From contig CP136062.1 of assembly GCA_032622095.1 (NCBI GenBank), positions 57,304,420-57,368,419 of the forward strand: a DNA stretch of 64,000 bases, given 5' to 3'. This DNA comes from Siphonodentalium dalli (lineage: Eukaryota > Mollusca > Scaphopoda > Gadilida > Siphonodentaliidae). The notes beneath the pieces are model-generated. The model saw only the letters and a program-made list of their open reading frames with translations. It searched no databases and had not been told where the DNA came from. Shown piece after piece: positions 45,900 to 58,500 of this stretch. Each line of letters starts with the position of its first letter. Positions within the stretch are counted from its first letter, which is position 1. The position numbers and the translations under genes are program-made.

Positions 45900-48800
45900 C
45901 GGCATCGCGCACGAATTTGACCTGCATTTAGTTAGAGATGCGGCTCGGCCCCGGCTGCCATTCAGATAATCAGAACACACTTTTTGTCAACAAACCAATC
46001 AAATTATCGGAAGGTGATATGAACTAGTAATTGATATGAAATTGATTTATGAAATACTTTCCAACGTAAATAATGATTGAGTCATATGATAAATATGTGT
46101 ATTATACCCCAAGAAAGGACTATGCGCAACGTGACCTTTCACCTCACGACGTTGCTGCCTTGGCGACGTATCAACAAAAAATCTCGCCTTGAAATTGGGT
46201 CACGTCTACTTTAGCGTTTCGGGTGGTTTAAACGAATAAATTAATGCATACAAGTGAAATAAAATAGTAATGAAGCTACATATTCGAAGCTACATGATTA
46301 CATGTCCCAAATAGGACTAAATTTTAGCTCTCACTATTCTGTTCCCGTTATTTTAGACACCTTGCACCGCACAAAATTTGCAAAATTTACGATGCACACT
46401 TTTCTCAGAACTTGCATGATTATTTTCAATCGAGCGAATTCTGAACTATAACAATTTGAATGACTTTGCTTTTTGTTTGAGACCATTGATATTTTATTGA
46501 TAGAATTTCACAGTTTCGATTTCTGTACATGGATTCATATTAAATCAGGATTTATATCTTCTTTATTGCTGACAAATCATCCCAATGTTCCATAAATTCG
46601 CGACCTCATCACATGTACTGTAACTGCGTATTCATGCGTAACGGGAATTGCTCTTCGAAATGACTAAAATGTAGGCTGTTTTTTTTCTGAAAACTGTCAT
46701 AAATTTGGCTTAATTTGATCAAAAATGATAGTGTCAGTTGGCATAAGTTAAATACAACAATAGCATAGTTTGTTTTGAGATGTGTTTTATTTCCAACTCG
46801 TTAGAAGTCTGATTCATACTTCTAACTCATTGAGATAAAACACATCTCAAAACACACTATACTATTATCGTATATATAAGACATCCAGCGAATACACACC
46901 CCACGAAATTTGACACGGCCAAATTACCTTTTCTCCAATAAACTAAAACAATAAAGCTTATCAAATTAACGGCATAGTCAATAGAACTTTCACAAACTTG
47001 GACATTCCAACTACAGCTTTTACCTGACTCGGGGTCTCAGTACAACTTTAACACGTCCCAAAATAACCGGAAAAAAACAATTATCTATTTATAAAACCTA
47101 CATAGGCCCATGGCATTCTATAATTTGGCCAACAGTATACACCGGTGGTGTCAATAACGAACAGTATGTTCATGGAAGGTCGGTATTGAATTTGATGTCA
47201 TTAACGTGGCAATCTAATAGTATCTTAAACATTCCCTCAGATCGAATGTAGGTTCATTGATCAAATAATTTATAAGGAAATAATTTCAATACCATAGAAG
47301 CTGCAATGTCACACCAAACAGGGCTGCAGATACAAGATTGGTTGGGTTGGGGTCGGAATATATTTTTCAATAGTTTGATATTTCCACCAGTATTTAGTGT
47401 GAAATATGGAACGTTTAGAACAAAATTCTAATAATTGTGTACGTTCAGTCCATTGTCTGACTCAAATTGTTTTCAGGTGAGAACTTTCCAACAGTTGTAA
47501 ACTTTGAGGTAGCAGTTGGACAATTCAGACCGGTGGGATGCGAATGGAATTTCTCGAACGTTTGAAGCTGGTCAAACATAGACCACCTAGTCTCGTCTCT
47601 AGCACCGATGCTTACACATATTCTGAAAATGAAATGAAATAGAAACAATGTAAGATATTTGGGATAATTGGCATATTGGACATATGCTATCGCTCTCTGC
47701 ATATGTAGCCATGGAAACATGGAAAGCATATCCAAACAAATATAGCTTATTCTATTGGGCTAGGGATGAATGTGGCTAAATGTGGATCGGGGTATCAAGC
47801 TCGACAGGACTGGTCTTATTTACGACCAATTCTATACGATGAAATTATTGACAACTGTTGACAAAATTTAATGTCAGTCCAATGCCTCTCTATTTTTGAA
47901 ACAATTGAAATTCCTATATGTCTACATTAATTAATATGATTATTTTGAATCAATATGTGGACATTATCCTACTTTCAGTCCAACAAAGGGCTTTTCATCG
48001 TCGGGGTTCACATTAAAAGTGTAAGCCATATAAGATAAATGGGTGTAATTTAGTTTATGACATTGTAATATTTTCGTTATAACAACCCTTCATAATAATA
48101 ACTAATAAACATTCTTATAAAAACACGACTCCTATCCGAAATCGGTAATTATTAGGCATTTATAACTCGTTCTTGTTTTCCCACTGAAAATTTGATTGGA
48201 ATACATAACATAGAAAATAGAATATCAAATTTGTTCACTTTATTCGTAAATAAATCGGCATATGGCAATACGAATTCGCACACATAACACATTGTAACAA
48301 ATCATAAATGTTGCCTCTCTTTCCAATAGTTTCATGTCATTGTGATGACAGGCTGTACATATAGTACCACACATGGTCCTACAAATGTTCGACTAAAAGA
48401 TGACATATAGTATAAATGAAATAGCACAAATGGGCAACGCATGTAAAACTTTCCGGGCACCAGAAGAAAGAAATACCCCATTTATTGATATCCAATAAGA
48501 CAATGAGGACAATTTTATATGGCTTTCCATTCAACAGTTACAATGAACTGCAAAACCTGTTTCATATGGATATAGAATAATCAATATCATACCTTACCCT
48601 CGAAAGGAAAATCGTCGCATCGTTTTAGTTGCATGTCCGTGTATCCGTCTGTCTGTAAATCTACGTTCAAGCAGATGACAAAAGTTATCTCGCAAATTGT
48701 CATCAAATTCCTCATAGATGGCTATCTATTTTATATTTTTGGGTGACACATTTGGAATTACAGAATATGTGTTTATTGAAGATTGTCTTATCGCTTAAAT

Positions 48801-49560
48801 ATTAGAGCTGAGAAATACATGGCTGATTCTTGAGAGATATTTGAATACTAATTTAGAGAAATTTATAGTCAATTGCATAATCTCCCTGCATGCTACTAGT
48901 AAAGTAAGTAGTTTATCGTGCATACTCTAGCATACACCATCCTCCACGACGAAGTGTCCATAAATTTTGGTGGTATTTTCCTGATTTGTTACGTAACTTT
49001 TAGTTACAATTGTTCGTTGGGATGTTATAGAATTCCATGGCCAATTGCGTCAGAAAACAACATGTGTCTCACAAGGGTCACATCTGAAGATATGTGGGCA
49101 TGTTGTCAGAAATATATAGCACCTGGAATTACAAAATACTGTCTTTTTCTTGCATCGGAGATTGGACGAATATAAAAATGGCTTTACATTTATACACACC
49201 CCATACACAGTTTTAGTCCCCTCCTGATTTTTTTTTTTGGATAATTTTGATGTAAACTTTTTCGTATGCCTTAATCGTCAAATTACGTTTCAATGACACA
49301 TTAATCAGTCAATTATGACAACGAAATATCTAGAACTGACCATGGTCAGACTTTATAGGATTGGATATCAGTTTCAGTGTCGCGTGTATATTGTATAAGA
49401 TCATTTTGTAGCCGGGGAAATACAAAGATCCATAACCGTCATCACCACGCAAAAATATAATAAAGAGCATTTATAATCTGCGAAAAAGTTTTTTTCCACA
49501 ATAAATTGTGGAGGGTACTATTCATTTGAATCACGACTAAGCGGACAGATATTTAGCGAC
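45900..49560. other. Gene-free stretch with a 103-bp hairpin
   Basis: 46763-46865 is a fold-back repeat (TTTTGAGATGTGTTTTAT / ATAAAACACATCTCAAAA). Otherwise AT-rich, with TTTCCAAC-type fragments of the hAT-like family at 47330-47530 and nothing coding that I recognise. Confidence 0.55.
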
Positions 49561-49564
49561 TAAT

Positions 49565-49720
49565 GATTGCATTTTTTGGGACTAACCGCGGACAGTAATT
49601 TCGAAGCGGGTGCCTGTATATACGTTGGACATTTGGAATACTGAGACATTCCATGACAATACGCAATATATGCATTTGTGGAGGACAATCGGTATAATCG
49701 CTGTGGCGAAAGTTGTTGAG
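49565..49720 (-). repeat. Dispersed repeat, inverted copy of 44386-44530
   Basis: Reverse complement of the 44386 repeat, including AATTTCGAAGCGGGTGCCTG and GAATACTGAGACATTCCATG. Confidence 0.85.
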
Positions 49721-49855
49721 ATGATTGAGAAAATTTACCTTTTCTGGGATATTTTGTGAAAGACATCGTCGCGCGGCGATGATTAAATTGCATTTTGTTT
49801 CCGTGGTAGAGCACTGACAACTGATTCTAACTGATCGTCGGGGTCGAGCTCCATG

Positions 49856-49945
49856 AATTTAGTTCCCAGTTCCCAGTTCCTTATTTGGCCCCTTATTCAA
49901 ATCTTTTTAGTTCCCAGTTCCCTGTTCCTTATTCAGCCCCTTATT
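49856..49945. repeat. Tandem duplication of about 46 bp
   Basis: Two copies of TTAGTTCCCAGTTCC, CCTTATTTGGCCCCTTATT-type sequence, with internal CCCAGTT repeats. Confidence 0.85.
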
Positions 49946-49995
49946 AAAATTTAGCCTCCGATTCGAGAAATTCGACGGAATGGCGGCTAGAATGA

Positions 49996-50735
49996 CAAAA
50001 TTTTGTGTATAGCCACCCTAGAGGCAAACCTGTGTCATAAAAGAACCCGGCCAGCCCATTATACCCGGCCACAAATTGGGCGTAAGTGGAGCCTGAATTC
50101 CACCGGACCCTCAAATGTTGATAAATTCCAGATTGTGAAAGATCTATCACTTTGGTGGCCACTGTTGTGGTGAATTCGTCCATAGCCACACTAGGGGCAA
50201 ATAAATGTAAAAAAAATTACCCGGCCAGCCCATTATACCCGGCCATAAATTGGGCGTAAGAAGAGCCTGGAACCAAACGGACCTAAACTGTTGCTAAATT
50301 TCACATTGTGAGAGATCTATGTCATTACTGGCCCCTTTTGAGAAGTATGCGTCCATAGCCACCATAGAGGCAAATATCTGTCAAATCATTACCCGGCCAA
50401 CCAATTATACCCGGCCACAAATTGGGCGTAAGTAGAGCCTGGAACCAAACGGACCCTAAATTTTTGTTAAATTCCACATTGTGAGAGATCTATGTGATTG
50501 TCGGTCCATTTTAAGATGTATGCGTTCATAGCCACCCTAGAGGCAACTATCTGTCAAAATATTACCCGGCCAGCCTATTATACCCGGCCACAATTGGACG
50601 TAAGTAGAGCCTGGAACCAAACGGACCCTATAAAATGTTGCTAAATTCCAGATTGTGACAGATCTATGTCATTACTGGCCCTTCTTGAGAAGTAATCGTC
50701 CATAGCCACCCCAGAGGCAAATCTCTGTCATAAAA
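49996..50735. repeat. Tandem repeat of about 176 bp, four units plus a partial
   Basis: Units start at CATAGCCACCCTAGAGGCAA near 50005, 50180, 50355, 50529 and 50702. Each contains ACCCGGCCAGCCCATTATAC, AATTGGGCGTAAGTAGAGCC and TTGTGAGAGATCTATG. Confidence 0.93.
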
Positions 50736-50739
50736 TTAT

Positions 50740-51960
50740 TATGTAGCTCGTTTGCATGTCTCCGATATAAATTCGAGTCGATGGTGATGCGACGTTTGTT
50801 TCAAACACGGATCTCAGCACTGTGGGAGAACTGCTCCTCGTTTTTTCATTCCGCCCGAGCAAAGCCGATTCCGTTGTAAGTTTTTCCGATTGTCGACCAA
50901 GCAATTTTAAAATTTACAGGCAGAAAAAACTTATAAAGACAGATATAAGGTAAGTTTGATAACATATTATGGTAACGTTTACCTCTCGCTTCAACCGATA
51001 CATGTTCCACAATAATTTTATTGCCCAAAAAGCCAGCAAAATGTTGTAATCAATGATTTATGTTTTCGCTCCGATTCCCGCCCTGTATGTTCCGTTGTCG
51101 CCCGAGTATGTTCTATTGTCGCCCGAGCAATACTCTTCAGATTTCGACTAGAAACGTCCAGTATTCTTGCGATAAACGTCTCCACGGAGCGGCCATTAGC
51201 TTCTGTCTTCAAAATGATGACGAAAGTATTAACGGGGTATCCAATCAGACTATTTATGTAGTACATTCTCATAAAATTATCAATGTTATCGATCAATGTC
51301 TTCATTTACCCGATATAAACAGTATTCGTGGTTGGAAATTTTCCTACGTCAGTATAACAACCAGTCGCACATTTTACTTTGAAATTGAGCTGAGCGACAG
51401 CTATATACCAGTAGGCCTATGGTAAATCGAGAGCAGGGAAAACAAGAAAACCATAGTCAGAAATGGTAACGCCACCAAGATCATATTATTAGCCATAAAT
51501 ATAAATTATAATATAAAATATATTGGTTACATGAATGCAATTTTCTTTCTTAATGTTTCCTCTAATTTTTTTCGGTTGTTAACAAGAAAAAAAGTGGCCA
51601 CAGAGACTCCAGACAAGATGGCGTCAGGACTCTTTGATGGCCGTTATAGTAAAATGATATCACATGCGGTCTTGTTTTCAACTCGATTCGTTATGCTAAT
51701 ATACAACCCTTACAAATTAGCCAAAAATCCAACACTAGAATCCAATATAGCGGCCAAATGGCCGCCGAAGTGTGGAAATATGCTATTTTGCTGACATGTC
51801 ACCACCTTTCGTTTGTCTCTCTGGGAAAAATTAATATTGGCATTTTAGCGCGATGTTATACATTTATCATATAGAAGAGTCATTGGCGAACACATGGGGA
51901 TCATAATATGCAATCATTGTGGGATATTTCTGTCCGATATCACGTTTTCCCAAATGCCGG
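50740..51960. other. Gene-free stretch
   Basis: Contains the dispersed repeat at 51452-51535 (partner of 44797-44875) and a small CCGCCCGAGCA-type repeat at 50850 and 51070-51130. Nothing coding is recognised. Confidence 0.5.
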
Positions 51961-52123
51961 TATAATAGGTCAAAAGCCGAATATACACTAATAACGCGAT
52001 GTAATGTTTCGATTCAATGAATATTATTGCTATCATAACAACACCCATGCATATATGTGTACAGGAGGTACTCGAGCTAGGATTCCTCCTATACCTGAGT
52101 TGAGGATTATTTACCCAAATTCA

Positions 52124-52500
52124 AGATGGTGGCCAAAATGGCCACCAGCAATAGAAAAATCGCCGATTTTAACATCAGTGAGCATTATTGTCATGACAAC
52201 TCCACACCTGCTTACTATTGTGAGTTGGGAACACTTAGGCGAAGAACTTTTCTTATACTATATTCAAATAAAAGTCCCCCAAATCCAAAATGGCGCCCAC
52301 AATGGCGGACAGATTTTGAAAAATCACCAAAATTCCCTCATATTCACATCATTGGGCATTATTGTCGAGACAACTCCACCCATGCTTACAGTTAAGTTAG
52401 AAATACTTAGTTGAAGTAATTACCCTACATCTCATGCAAGAACTGGTTTTCCACATCGAAGATGGCTGCCAAAATGGCGACCGAAATTTGAAAATACGGC
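52124..52500. repeat. Tandem repeat of about 165 bp (AAAATGGC core)
   Basis: Three units start near 52124, 52286 and 52457 with AAGATGG(T/C) and AAAATGGCCACC-like cores, followed by CATTATTGTC and ACAACTCCAC. This is a different sequence from the 2250-3360 satellite despite the similar core. Confidence 0.75.
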
Positions 52501-53440
52501 TACATCCCTGTACTTTCTTACGATGGACGTATTGTTTCGCGATTTCTACCCACCATTACATGTTGATATGGAATATTGATATTTTAGCGTTTAAATTTCA
52601 CAATCTCGAAATATGGTGACCGAATTGAGTCACCTGGACAATTATATCTTATCAACTTTCATATTTATATAGAGGTGGAAATCATGGCATTCATATAATG
52701 AGCTAGCAAAACAGATACATAGATGTATATTTATCATTCTATTTAAGATATACATATTTTCTCACTAAATAAAGGACCTTGAACTGTCAGAGGATTGCAT
52801 ATTAGAATGGCTCATGTATATGTTATAACATAATTGAGTCTATCTACAAAAAGAGTTACAATTTGTCAAGAGATATGGACATGTATAGAATGCCTGTTAA
52901 AAACAGTGGTCAGTCAAATACAGTTTCTTCTGAGATAAAAGAAAGCTCAATCAGTTCATTTCATTTTTAGAACAGACTCACCGCCTAACAAACAACTCAA
53001 ATTCGTGCTATGTGGGGCATGTGTAGCTGATATGCATGCATACCAACATTTCTTTTAAACTAATACTACTTAGCCACTATATACCACCATGAATCTTCAT
53101 GGAGATATGATAACCAGGTGTCGTGACAAATCTTAGTCTAACCCAATAGATTGATTGATAGATATCTATGTAAAACCCAATTGTCGACTTTTATTTCTGT
53201 TCACGATGTTCATGTTTTGATCACAATAAAAATATTAGAAAAAAACAAACGTCAATGCCGACATCATCGATTGGATACAATTTAAAAAAATATATATGTA
53301 TATATATTACAGATGCAATTTCGGAGGAAGTGCATTGACATATTTCCAGAATGACAGATCAAGAATTTCGAAGGTAGTGGGTTCGAACCCATGTTCAGAC
53401 TGATACGCTTCCTAACTCTCGATGAAAGGGCTTCCTTTTT

Positions 53441-53545
53441 TAATGATGTCCCCGTAGCCGAGGTAGTTAGGTCGTGGATAAGATCATCACAGTCTGGACT
53501 AGACGAGGTTGGCGCGGGTTCGAACCCCGGCATGGATGAAAATCG
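53441..53545 (+). repeat. tRNA-derived SINE-like head
   Basis: TAGCCGAGGTAGTTAGG resembles a Pol III A box, and 60 bp further GCGGGTTCGAACCCCGG is a strong B box with its T-stem. The acceptor ends do not pair, so it is not a functional tRNA gene. A second B-box-like GGGTTCGAACCC lies at 53380-53391. Confidence 0.6.
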
Positions 53546-53664
53546 GGAACGGTTTTCAAGCTTGATTTGGTTTGAGGAACATCTCACATTTCTCTAGGTG
53601 TGATCAATGGGAATTTGTGATTCGTCAAGTAATATGAAATATACAAATTCTCAGGTCTGCCTAA

Positions 53665-54341
53665 TTCTAAGAGGACCATTGACCATCATTAGGCAGACTG
53701 TGACACTATGCAGACCAAATCCGGTCTGCCTACTTTTTGCATGTCAGTCACAACTAGTTATCTGGGGCTTTAATTGATAACACCTCTCCTTGTTCAACCG
53801 ATTTAGGTTGTCTTTTGTCTATAAAATGATGGGATTGAAAAAAAAATTGTTAAAGGCATTTCAGCCCCGTTAGTTTTGAGACATGTATATTCTGTCGATA
53901 TATAATTTCATCATTGTGCGGTCGAAACATCCACAGCGGTCATGAAAAAATAAACTTTTCTGGTTTTTGCATTTTTATGTATAGGATGCAGCAAAAAAGA
54001 AGATAACAGGTCAAATGTCATTAAAACATCGAAAAATCTGGTGTATACATCGAAATTGAGTACAAATTTCGGGATTGAAAAAAGACCGTACAATGATGAA
54101 ACTGTATATCGATCGAATATACATGTCTCAAAATTATCGGTGCGGAAATGTCCTTTTCAACAATTTTTTCAATCCCATCATTTTATAAACAAAAAACAAC
54201 CTAAATCCGTTGAACAAGGAGAGGTGTTAACAATTCAATCGCAAGATAACTAGTTGTGGATGGCATGGAAAAATTAGGCAGACCCGATTTCGTCTGCATA
54301 AATTCGCGGTCTGCCTAATGATGGTCAATGGTCCGCCTAAT
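53665..54341. mobile_element. Palindromic DNA element of about 0.68 kb
   Basis: The left and right halves are reverse complements over nearly their full length. Pairs include GACCATTGACCATCATTAGG, ACACCTCTCCTTGTTCAAC, TAAAATGATGGGATTGAAAA, and AATTTCATCATTGTGCGG close to the centre. TTAGGCAGAC and its complement recur several times in each arm. No coding sequence. Confidence 0.92.
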
Positions 54342-55064
54342 GCTTACTATACATAGCTATATATATATATATAACGTCTGAAAGTATACGCACAGATGTA
54401 AATAAATAAATACTTCTTTATTGGTGGGACGGATTATTCATGATAAAAAAAATGACAATCGCTCCGATCCGACAAGGTGAGCCACCACTTATAGTTCATG
54501 TGTAAGAATCATGTTGTGTGATGCTATTTGGGCATATAATTTATTAGAATGCATGTAATACATGTATTGAGTAAGAGTATTCTCTATTCCGATCAAATAT
54601 CCAAGCATGCAGAGGGTTTCACGTCACTTTAACTTGAGCAACGCCGTGTAACCCTGCTAGTAAAGAACATATAACCGTATCCCTGAGATATAAACCGAAA
54701 TAGCTTCGTGTTTTTGCAATAAACACAGTGCAAAGTTTCAATGGTAAATCACATAGATAATCGCGTGTTTCAGCGACTGTCGATATCTGTATATATTGCC
54801 CAATTTGCGGGGTCGAACATAGCTAACACAACCGTACGAAACCGATAAAGAGTATACTCATCGGACTAAATATCAAGAGTTTCACATTTCATCCATCTTT
54901 TCGCCTTTCGCATCAAAAACATCTAAAATGTTTTTTTTAAATTCGAAATTAATATACACGCAGAACTGTTATATACAGACGATTAATCATGTACCCGGTG
55001 CTCAATTCACCACAATATAGTCCACGTTGCTTGCGTCTATGCTAATCTGACACAATCACGTAAT

Positions 55065-55564
55065 GGAATGTTCCCCTTATAATAACATGGTCGCATCACC
55101 GTTATTCACATTTATACGGATAACAGCCCCCCATAGTGACTTGGTCGCATCTCTGTGCCCCCATAGTAATTTAGTCGCATCACTGTGCCCCCATAGTAAC
55201 ACAGTCGCATCACTGGTATTCTCATTCAGACATATAACACCCCCATATTAACATAGTCGCATCAATGTTATTCTCATTCAGACATATAACACCCCCATAT
55301 TAACATAGTCGCATCACTGGTATTCACATTCAGACATATAACACCCCCATAGTAACATAGTCGCATCACTGTTATTCACATTCAGACAGATCCCCACATA
55401 GTAACACAGTCGTATTACTGTTATTTTCATTCAGACAGATAACACCCCCATATTAACATAGTCGCATCACTGTTATTCTCATTCAGACAGATAACACCCC
55501 CATAGTAACATAGTCGCATCACTGTTGTGCACATTCAGACATATAACACCCCCATAGTAACATA
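55065..55564. repeat. 52-bp minisatellite, copy 2
   Basis: About nine units of CATAGTAACATAGTCGCATC plus TGTTATTCACATTCAGACA. The array is cut at 55564 by a transposon and resumes at 59653-59745. Confidence 0.92.
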
Positions 55565-58500
55565 TAGTCGGATTCCTTGTGTCGAAAAAAATGGTCGCGC
55601 GTTTTCGGAATGTTAAAAGCGATATGAGAACAGTTTCTATACCACCAATGTGTCTATTTTCAGAATCTACCTGTTTCCAGCTTGATATTTTAGTGGAAAC
55701 AGGTTTGTGTGAGGCTATTTTTCCCCCATCCACCTGGTAATAATAACATGCTATTACGCATAGCAAGTTCGGTAAGTGGATTTCTTTCTTCTTGGGAATC
55801 GAAAAGCATGGAGAGATCTTGCCACAAATTACTTAATTACATATCTTAATGTGGAATGGTATCATAAACTCGTCAGATGAATTGTATTTATGACTGCATT
55901 TTCAATTTTCTTTCCCAAATATTAAGGTATTGTATATTCTTAAAATCAGCTACATCATATAGGGACGGACATGAACAATCTACAAGGATATCTTGATCAT
56001 ATGCCACAAACAATACTTCGAATTTTCGTAAAGATATCGCAGAAAAGCTAACCCTACCCCCACCCTAGCTGATTTCACAAGTCAGATTCCTTTGGTCGAA
56101 AACAACGGTCGCGCAATTTCGGATTGTCAAAGACGACATGCAAACGGTTTATTTATCAATAGCGTGTCTACTTTCAGAGTTTACCTATCTCCAGTTAAAA
56201 TTTTATTCGAAAAAAATGTTTTTGGACTGTTTTAAGAATTTAAAGAGCGTTTGCTTATTATTCAAATATTAATCCTCATAACTAACCTTCTGGTGGACTG
56301 TGCGAGTTGAAATTAACAAAAGTATCAAATATGGTGGTCTACTTCTGTCATAGTCTACTTGTTTCCTGTCTGGCATGTTAGTGGAAACAAATTGTTTGGA
56401 CGGTTTAAAAAATTTAAAGAGCGTTTCCTGATTATAGAGATATTAACTAACACGATTAGCCTTTTCATGAATTGTACGAGTTGAAATTATGCACATATGT
56501 CAAGTATGACTAGAAATGTATTTTTGAGAATGATGTCGTCAGATAAGTCTCCGCAGGTACAGTACTACAGTTGTGAACAAAACTAACGTTGAACCCTATA
56601 GAGAGTTAGACAATTTACTCAAATGTTCACAGTGGTGCATATATGCATATATGCATGGCTCTTGCATGTAATCTATGGTAACTACATATGATTTTACAAA
56701 ATTAACTTGCAATATAGTCAGGCCACCAGATACAGTAGTTGATAAAAATGTGGTTCACATCAATCATATACATCACAATCACGTGCTTCAGTGATAATGT
56801 CCACTATTCTACAAATGTAATGTTTATCAAGACTAAAGTTTCAGGATGTCGTTGTAAAATTATTGATTGTGTTTTTTATCAATTGACAAAATTAATGTTT
56901 ATTGCCAGGACGAAGTACCGCATAATACGGAGTTGTGTGCTAACAAATATGCGAGTCATATTTATGTAAGTTTCCGTCACTGTTTGTTAAAATTGTTCGG
57001 TCATGTATAATTTTTTATATTTTCATGCCAAGCTATGGGGCTTATTACGGTGGCTGGTTTAGGACATGGGAATATTTTTTTTATTTTGTGGCCACGAAAT
57101 ACTAATTCGTAGCCACGAAATAACTAATTCGTGGCCACGAAATAACTAATTGTGATATACGATCGTCAGTCCAATTGTTGTAATGGAAGCGGATAGAGAT
57201 GATCTGGTTGTAGTTGTCCACCATCTAGGCATGAGCCACGGCGATTTGAGATAAAGAGTGTTGTAGGGTGGCCCGTAAAACAAATTAAGTAATCACCCCT
57301 TTCACCAACTCGATCCAAAGTTGCCGCCGTCCTGGGGTTGGGTCACATAGGGCACCACGACATTCAGTATATCTTGGGGCCACCCTACAACACCAATTAT
57401 ACCACATGAAACGGTTAAGGGGCCGAAAATTGTATAGGTGCCCATCTGGGCGGCCATTTTTGATCGGGAATGGTGATAGCGGGTGAATATTTAGTTTGTC
57501 TCAGGTGCCATCCTACAACATACTGTATTCGACCTAAAAATGGGGGGGGGGTTGCTTGGTACCATATACGGACCCCTCTGATCAGTTATCATTTTCGCTC
57601 GAGTGGGCTGAATGTGTGAAAATTAGCTTGCTTTGCGAGCCACCGTACAACACCCTTTATTTGATCTATATCGGTCAAGTGGCCGAGAAATAATGTGTAC
57701 CCTATTTGACCCCTTCTGAGCGGCGACATTTTTGATCGGGTATGGTTGAAAGGGGTGAATATATATAAGTTTGTGTTGGGCCCACCTTATGCCGAGATAA
57801 ATGTCATTCCCATTCGATCCCTTGTGGTAAAAACTAATGATTATTCAGTTTGTCTTGGAGCCACCTGACCCGTGTTTCCCCGTTCTCCCTGGGCTATAGT
57901 TTATATCGGACGTTCATATCACCATGGAGCCCGGGTCCCACGCCATAATGGGTTTATAGTAGCTTCTCTGCGATCGTACGGATTGTTTCTAAAACATCAT
58001 CCAGTGTAACCAGTCGCCGTAAATGTATCTGGATATATGCAAAGGTCAAATCAGTTTTTTCTTGGCCACGAATTAGTATTTCGTGGCCACCAATTAGTTA
58101 TTTCGTGGCTACGAAATAAAAAAATTCCCATATCCTAAACCAGCCACCATAGCTTATGGATCATTCTGTTTTAGTATTAAATTTGGAGAAACCCGACCAT
58201 CATCAATGTAACAACTACAACAACTCATCTATGCCAATGATATGTTTAGCCATACATGTGGATAGGGTGGTATTGTTTAAAAAATTTAAACAATGTTATC
58301 ATGTCCATATGTATTTCTAAATATTGCTGGGCATATATAGATGGTTATTCTATAATTCCTGTTCGGGTTTAAATTGGGAGTTTAAATTATGTTCATCTGA
58401 TGATAAAGAGAACACTTTCTCCGTCCACTCAATACATCCCCGGGATACATGTACATGTTTCACATACTAAATTAACATCTTAGTCAACGAACAAATCACT

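Noticed and set aside
53441-53545. Functional tRNA gene
   Set aside because: A- and B-box-like motifs are present, but the acceptor arms do not pair and no CCA-adjacent structure or terminator is clear; better read as a SINE head.
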